The position numbers were made by a program, and so were the translations under genes. Source: Madurella fahalii (Eukaryota > Ascomycota > Sordariomycetes > Sordariales). From it: a stretch of DNA of 64,000 nt. The notes under the pieces are model-generated. The model was not told where the DNA came from, made no database searches, and saw only the letters and a program-made list of their open reading frames with translations. The DNA lies in NCBI GenBank assembly GCA_029876055.1, contig CM056874.1, positions 8,308,001 through 8,372,000 on the forward strand, given 5' to 3'. Position 1 is the stretch's first letter, and the number at the start of each line of letters is the position of its first letter. Shown piece by piece: positions 58,009 through 64,000 of the stretch.

Positions 58009-59741
58009 ATGAGGTGGTGAGGTTAGGAACGTTATTTCTACGACCGCAGGTGCCCACGATACGACGGCGGCTCCGGCTGAGATGTCTTTTCCCTCTTCTC
58101 TTCTCCTTTCTTTCTTCTCTTCGTCTTATCACCATTATCTCTCGAGACTCAGAGGTGTGTTTTATTAAGGGAAGGCAAACAGGGCTAAAACCGTAAAAGG
58201 TGGGAGCAGTTGCATGGTAGGAACAGACCAGGGGTTGCTGATTTATCATTTTACTACTGCCTTTGGCTTCGAACCTCCTATTCATCACCGGACAACACCA
58301 CGAGGTCAATCGGCAAAGAGGTCAAACAGGGACATCAGCGAAGGTACAATAGATCATCTTATTATTACATAACACCCTTTCCCCCAAACTGTGCGGTGGC
58401 CCAATGATTGCATCTCTGCCTAGCACTTCAACATCGACTCGACGTCGTCTTCGTGTTCACTCAGACCATGCGGTTCGAGTTGTTGCAAGCCTTTAGGATA
58501 TACTGCGCCGGGCAATTGGATCGGCTGGCTCGGCTTCCAACCCCTATCCGCGTCCGCCTACTGATTAGGCTGGCTGGGGTTGCTCTTGTTTGTCCCGCAC
58601 CGCAAACTTTCGCCCGGTAACCGCTTCCGAGCTGGGCGAAGACGTGACATCCTGAACCGTCCGTCGTGGTCTTGCCGGCCTCCGCAAGGAAGTCCAAGGT
58701 TTGGGTTGAATGACTGGTAGACATGGCAGGCGGCTCTGGCAACTACCCCACGGTTAGTGTCACGCATATCAACATCTGAGGGTTGAGAGTACCTTGTTGT
58801 CCGTCAAGCCCGGTCTGGGGGGGATCATCGGCATCAGTTCTCAGTTCTTGCCCCTGAGAATTATCTGCATAGTGCGATTGGGTGTTACAGAGGGCCGTCT
58901 CGCGATACGGGGGGCGCCGGATGAGTGCTAGGCACCATTAAGGCTGCGGACTGCCAAGTCATGCTCCGACGCGGGCTTCTCGGTACCTGGCATTCACCGC
59001 TGTATCCATGCCTCCAAGCTGTGAGTTCCTATATCAACAGCTACCACGTCAGCGGAAGCGAAGCGTGGCGGTTTTTCCAGGTGTGTCGCCAGCCTACTGG
59101 TAAGTGGTGGTAATGGCTATGCTCTTCCGCCATCACGGAATATCGTTCTCGCCCGTAAGGATAGACCATTCCGCCAACGCTAACTCGAACTGAGGCAAGA
59201 GAAAGCAGTGAACGGAGCTGGAGAAGTATTATGCAATAGGATTACGGCTGTTGGAGGGATCAATCGAGACCGTTCTGGATTGACTGTCCGACATCCCTGG
59301 CAAACGGATAGGGTGGACGTGATGGGCTCTGGGTAGCTACCACTCAAGGCATTGGATCCATAAAACCGCAAAGCGCATTTCGGTCGCGCCCAGAAGAAGC
59401 AATCCATGCCGCTTTGGCATGCATCTGATCGCAGTTTATTATTATTCTACATGATACCCTTTGCCCCTTAACCTCTGAAAAGCCGAGCGCCTTTATTCCG
59501 AACCATACGGTATACCGCGCAAGCGCCCAGTTAGCCCAGCAATTGCATGAGCACCAAGCTACATTATCATTGTCCCCCCTTAAACGTACGTGGTCCCTTG
59601 CTCAAGCACCCATACCCAAGCTAGTAACACTATTCTCGTGCGAATCGGTCGCAGAGCTGTATAGCTGCGACAATGGCGACACATCAGAGCTCCCGCTAGG
59701 CAGGCGATGGCCACACAGCAGTCTTCTCTCCAACAGCCGGC
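58009..59741. other. Gene-poor spacer
   Basis: 1.7 kb without a supported gene. Weakly similar stretches near 58360-58430 and 59440-59560 (TTATTATTAC..., CCCTTT...CCC, CCCA..ATTGCAT) hint at an old degenerate duplication. This was judged by eye only. Confidence 0.4.
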
Positions 59742-60812
59742 CTAGGTCCTTCCCGGGGACAAATTCTGGACATCGAAAAACAACGGCGGTGATAGCCCGT
59801 CGGGGTTAAGTAGCCATCGCAAGACGCTCCGAGCTCGATCCTCTGAGTAGTCAGTCTTTCCGTCCCCAAGGAGGTATGAAGCCCGCAAGCCCAGATCGAG
59901 GGACGGAGAGGCGGAAGATGGGTCACAGGAAGCTTGGACGATGCGGGCTCGCTTTTGGGTAAAAGTGACAACAGTCACCTGTGTAGTTGGGTGCCGGTTA
60001 GTTAGTGTTATCCGAACGAGCCGAAGGGGCGCTCGAGTACTACCGACCTTGATGGGTCCCTCCTTCACGTCGAGCTCCCAACCGACAAACTCATGCTGCC
60101 CGAAGTCCCACAACGTCTTGTTCATCTGACGGCGGAGGAGGCCGACGCAGGCTAGCAGCTCGCTGCGGAAGAAGAAGTCACCAACATCTTGTTGGCTGAA
60201 CCCCTTGCCGACGATGCATGTTTGGTCGGAGATAACGCAGCCCCAGTGGCCAGGTTTATACTCGAAGATGGCGTCGCCGCTCCAGAAAGGGACCCAGCGG
60301 CCGGTTGTTTCGAACACGACGGTGTAGCCAAGCTGGAGGCAGCGTTCATGTGGATCGCTGTAAAAGCTAACAAACGATTAATGGGAGAAAAAAAAGCGGT
60401 GGGATCGGCTGCCAGTTACCCGCGCAGGCGAAAATCTGATCGTCCTCTCTCGAGCAGTTGGCGAGCGGACAAGACGAAGTGTTCAGCCCAGTCGTAACAA
60501 GACCTTAGACCGCGTGGGGGATGCTGTATTCGCTTGCAATTCTGGATCCCGTCGTCCAAGGTCGCGGGTTTGACAGGTGGGGGGGTCTGCACCGTCCTCG
60601 ACGTGGCAACGGATGCGAATATATGGCAGTGTTGTAAGGTGGGTGGGCAGCAACGAATCCAGGTCAAGACGGCACAATGCCTTGTAGAGAAACAACATCC
60701 TACGGTCGAAATCCTGCGCGGCGGACTTGTGATCGGACCTGAGAACTTCAGGCTTCTCCAAAATGTCGCCCGCAAAGAACCTGCTAACCATTGCGTGGTT
60801 GTCGTCTCCCAT
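59742..60812 (-). CDS. Uncharacterised protein, multi-exon, probable frameshift
   Basis: The ATG at 60812 opens MGDDNHAMVSRFFAGDILEK, continuing in one frame through a segment with RMLFLYKALCRLDLDSLLP to a C7 run (60580-60587). There the protein-like sequence moves to another frame, so one C fewer would make DGADPPPVKPATLDDGIQNC continuous. An intron at 60358-60419 (62 nt) joins RLRG to DPHERCLQLGYTVVFETTGR. A last intron of 65-69 nt (donor at 60043 or 60047, CTAAC branch point, acceptor at 59979) leads to the final exon; the 69-nt version keeps the frame to the TAG at 59742. The central part is aromatic and Gly-rich (WVPFWSGDAIFEYKPGHWG). I recognise no domain. Real introns support a gene, though it may be decayed. 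Confidence 0.45.
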
Positions 60813-62498
60813 GGTGGTGGAGTGAAGCACGGTGAACTTGAACGCGTCTAAAGCTCCGACTGAATAAGTTGAATCAGCACGTAGACCAGTGGCCTTGGTG
60901 CACGGGCACTACGGTGCCTCGCTGCGGTGAGGTGATTCTGCTCTGGCCCTGTCTGGCACGCAGAGCAGCCCCCCTAATCAACGCATCGCCTCAATCTTTT
61001 CATGTTCCTAACGGCATTTCCAGGCACATTTTATCTTGATGCCAGCCATGGTGGCAGCAGCTCTGGCTGAGAAAGCCCCCGGCTCTAAGAAACACTAGAA
61101 AGATAGTTGCTTGCCTGTCTAGCATAGCGCAAACGGATTGGGAATGGAGTGCTAGCGCGCTAGAGCATGACTTGTCGCATCGCAGACTGTGCGATATCTG
61201 CCATAACTGCGAGTAGCACTCTGCTCGTCTCCGATCACCCTTGGTGCTAACGCTGCTCTACAGAAGCCTTTGCCACTCCCCGTTTCGAGTGATTCCCTCT
61301 TGACCATTAGCCCCATCTGGTCCCAAAAAGATCGTCTTGAAAAAACCTTGCACGCACCTGTCAAGACTGATGCTTTCCCCCGTCCAGTTCGAGCCCGTAA
61401 TGCGGGCCATTTCCTACATGCGAATGCATTGGGGCTGCATCGGCTTGAGTACTGCAACTTATCAACCTCATCAGCATTGTCGACCCACTTTGTACTCCCA
61501 AGCAGAAAACGGAAACAGACCCGGTGTTTCCCTCTATCGTAAGCATTGATTGATAGAGGTTGCACCAGGGTGAATGTGGTATTCAGGTATCAACATCATA
61601 ATGAGGATTTTAATCGACCAGGTACTACTCTGTATTAATTACCTTACACAGTCCATCTCGGGAACCGAGCATGCGAATAAGGCTTCGCTAGTGTAGGTGT
61701 AGAACCTTTAGTATCAGTTGCCGGCCGAGTCAGCGGTCCCATCGGTATAGGGTAAACCCGAGCACCCTGTGATTAGATGAGATGAAGCGTCAAAGTGCCA
61801 TTTGAACGCAGCACTGCGTAGGAAAGAACTTTTTTCTTCCATGTTCCTAATTCAGCTAACGACATAGATGTTGCGATTAGACCAGTCTTGGCGCCTAAGT
61901 GTAATTAGACAAGCAACCTCGACGGCAGGATATTGTGGGTGTGTAGTACGTGTCATAGTATCACGCTCAGTCACTACCACTTATTCCCCCCTGTTCGTCG
62001 AGCTCTCATTCCTGGTCCAATCTGCTTCTGGCAATACGACAATATCCTCCAATTTGTCATTAACTATCGTATAACCCACGTGACACAAGCGACCGAGTCT
62101 TACAAGCAGCTTCCTCTTTCGTTAGGTGCCGGTCAGCATATATGGGCCCACTAGAACTTGGGAATTAGTTGGAGCGGGCTGCGAGCGAGCTTGCCAGCTT
62201 TGGCCACGATACGGAGGTGCAGTGGATCATTCGGTACGCATATTCTTGAGAAGCAGAGATGTTTACTGGCTTAATCACTGAAATGCTCGGACTACGGATA
62301 GATCGGGTGATACGTATGTTTGCGGGAAAGCGAGGGGCGGAGTGACTTTGTTAATGAGTTGGAACGCTTATAGCGGTATGACCAATGCGTTGATAGTAGA
62401 ACTTCTAGTATAAAGAGATGCCATTCCCATCGTCTATCTAGTCCATTTCATGTTCATCGGTCAACACGCTCCAAGCTCTTCACTCAGCCTTCATCACA
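60813..62498. other. Gene-poor spacer
   Basis: 1.7 kb with only short, overlapping ORFs. Its last hundred bases hold the promoter of the small secreted protein gene. Confidence 0.45.
62409..62414 (+). promoter_or_regulatory. TATA box of the small secreted protein gene
   Basis: TATAAA lies 85 nt upstream of the ATG at 62499, with a pyrimidine-rich, CA-containing leader between. A classical TATA box suits an inducible gene. Confidence 0.5.
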
Positions 62499-63052
62499 AT
62501 GGTCAACATGAAAGCTCAGCTTCTCTCCCTCCTAGCATTGGCCACTCTGACGGCTGCCGCACCTGCCAGCGAAAATATCAATCCCCTGCAACCGCGGGCC
62601 GTTGACTGCCGGGATGACCTTGGTGAAAGCAGTCTTGCGCGGGTATGTCGCTTGAGCATGCCTCGATGGCACCCTGAGCAGCGAGCTAACCAACACCCTT
62701 CCAGGCCAGTGAGGCCGCCGAATGCATAAACTACCTCGCCTCGCTTGGAGCGCAAGCATGTGTAGCCAGCGTCTCTGGGACATCGTTCTGCAGGAGGGGC
62801 CAGACGCAGATCACCGGACTCAGCCTACTCGGCGGGGGCGATAGCACGCGTTCGTCGTGGTACGTTGGGCTTCTTCACAGGCGTCTACACCGGACCGTAT
62901 TTGAACTGACGTTGTTTCGTTATAGCCAAAATGTTGCTCGCGGGGCCGGACAGATTATGGATCTCTGCACTAGGGGCGACGGGACCGTCAGGGGCCAGAC
63001 CCCGGCTTGGGGCAATGGCAACATGATTGTCGATATTCGGAGGGTTCCTTAG
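62499..63052 (+). CDS. Small secreted cysteine-rich protein (candidate effector-like)
   Basis: Three exons, 62499-62642, 62705-62859 and 62926-63052, give 141 aa. Intron 1 has a GCTAAC branch point. The signal peptide is MKAQLLSLLALATLTAAAPA, from the second in-frame Met; the first Met (MVNMK) also works. A short pro-like segment ends LQPRA. The mature part is about 105 residues with six cysteines (DCRDD, ECINY, ACVAS, FCRRG, SCQNV, LCTRG), one of which (SSC) is split by intron 2. Even Cys spacing suggests three disulfides in a compact extracellular fold. It ends NGNMIVDIRRVP. The layout resembles many fungal small secreted proteins. I cannot place it in a named family, and no toxic or effector activity is shown by sequence. 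Confidence 0.75.
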
Positions 63053-63672
63053 GCCGGGCGATTGAAATCGGGGGTGGGATAACAGATTTTCATCAGCACC
63101 TAGATTCAGAAAACCCGTAGGGGGACGGTGCCTTGGTGTTCCATGCACACGTGGACGGTCTACGTACTGGAAGATGTTGTGCTCAGGTCAAAGCTGGGGC
63201 TTAGGTAGTTAAACAGAAAATGGCCTATTGTTATGATGGCTCCGTCTTTCCTTGAATTCCACAATTTGCTGCCGGTTTTTCGGTTACTGTATGCCCGCCT
63301 ATCAGACAGGCAGTATATTCTATTGAATACTTCTATACAGTTAACATTTCTGTTCGTCATAGAAAAGAGTGGGGGCGCTCCATTCTCGATTGAGACAATG
63401 GCGATACCAATTGCATAAACCGGGATTCGTAGCCACACGATAACCCAATAACCGTTGTCTTGCTCTTGGCCGATCGGAAGCGGCATCCAGTTGCCGCGCA
63501 GCTCTTTGCCGGATCGCATTCTACCGCCGGCGGGATTGGTCGTGGTTACGGTACCAACGTAGGCAATCTACGACGCTGCGCGCCATTTTGACCCCAACCG
63601 GACGGCACTATACCGCATAATACGGGAAATATAAAAAGGTGCCGTCACCCGGCGCGGGGAAAGGCGTCCACA
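63053..63672. other. Intergenic region
   Basis: 620 nt between the secreted protein gene and the FAHD1-like gene. A 119-codon minus ORF (63160-63519) has no recognisable domain and is not called. Confidence 0.5.
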
Positions 63673-64000
63673 ATGGTGCTCATTAGACGTGGAATGGCTA
63701 CTATGGCGTCGCTCAAGAGAGCTGGTAAAGTCGTCTGCATTGGCCGCAATTATGCGTACGTGCATCCGACCCCTTTTGCGCTGTACTCTGCTTCGGGCCT
63801 CATTTGCCCGAATTGCGCCCGCATATTGAAATGAACTTTGCATTCAGGGACCACATCACCGAACTCAACAGCGCCCGGCCCAAGCAGCCCTTCTTCTTCC
63901 AGAAGCCGACTTCGACCATCCTGCTCCCGGGCGAGGGCCCGGTGATCCGGCCGCGGGGCGTCAACTTGCACTATGAGGTCGAGCTCGCCCTGATCCTAGG
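63673..64000 (+). CDS. Fumarylacetoacetase-family protein (FAHD1/acylpyruvase-like), 5' part
   Basis: Members hydrolyse acylpyruvates or decarboxylate oxaloacetate, often in mitochondria. Exon 1 is 63673-63755 and exon 2 starts at 63848 and runs off the window; the phase-2 intron joins GRNYA to DHITELN. The conserved opening KVVCIGRNYADHITEL, then FFFQKPTSTI and the metal-site motif HYEVELALI (Glu-x-Glu), identify the family. The ATG at 63673 gives a short basic N-terminus (MVLIRRGMATMASLKRAGK) that could be a mitochondrial presequence. Later Met codons (63694, 63703) would give cytosolic forms. About 80 of the usual 220-260 residues are present. Confidence 0.88.

Noticed and set aside
63160..63519. 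119-codon minus ORF between the last two genes
   Set aside because: No recognised domain or signal, and it overlaps the probable FAHD1-like promoter.
1..64000. CRISPR arrays, bacterial operons, rRNA, intact transposons
   Set aside because: None seen. Splicing signals and gene content are eukaryotic. No transposase, reverse transcriptase or terminal repeats were recognised.

Overview
The window is nuclear DNA of a filamentous ascomycete, most likely a Sordariomycete (Sordariales-like). The grounds are short introns of about 50-130 nt with GTANGT-type donors and CTAAC-like branch points, long intergenic spacers, and gene families typical of that group: a PNP-NACHT-ankyrin NLR, a CreB deubiquitinase, a CR-1 type adenylate cyclase and a fungal kinase-like repeat family. 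The species cannot be named from sequence alone. All gene models were spliced by hand by joining reading frames at GT/AG sites. Coordinates give the whole CDS span, and exons are listed in the evidence.

Layout. Left flank (1-8.5 kb): a frame-broken NLR-type gene running off the left edge, then gene-poor DNA holding a decayed coding relic. Central housekeeping block (8.5-53.5 kb): creB-type ubiquitin protease (+), YOS1 (-), adenylate cyclase (-), an RTC4-domain protein (-), dynamitin (+), the small molybdopterin synthase subunit (+), COG4 (-), a dynamin-like GTPase (-), a PMR1-type Golgi Ca/Mn pump (-), cohesin RAD21/SCC1 (+), an S9C peptidase (-), EAF6 (-), a PWI/RS splicing factor (-) and a small uncharacterised protein (-). 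Right flank (53.5-64 kb): gene-poor again, with a broken kinase-like gene of a multicopy fungal family, an uncharacterised multi-exon gene with a probable frameshift, a six-cysteine small secreted protein, and the first two exons of a fumarylacetoacetase-family (FAHD1-like) gene cut by the right edge.

Functionally, several neighbours serve the secretory pathway (YOS1, COG4, PMR1), and others serve cAMP and carbon signalling (adenylate cyclase, CreB) or chromosome biology (RAD21, EAF6, possibly RTC4). They are not an operon or cluster. The unusual material is in the flanks: an NLR, a kinase-like pseudogene, a small secreted protein and orphan genes, as expected of accessory or fast-evolving segments. 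Recurrent one-base frame breaks, several in A or C homopolymers and including one in a conserved splicing factor, mean that some apparent pseudogenes may be sequence errors. I found no convincing new multi-gene system, tRNA, rRNA or CRISPR array.
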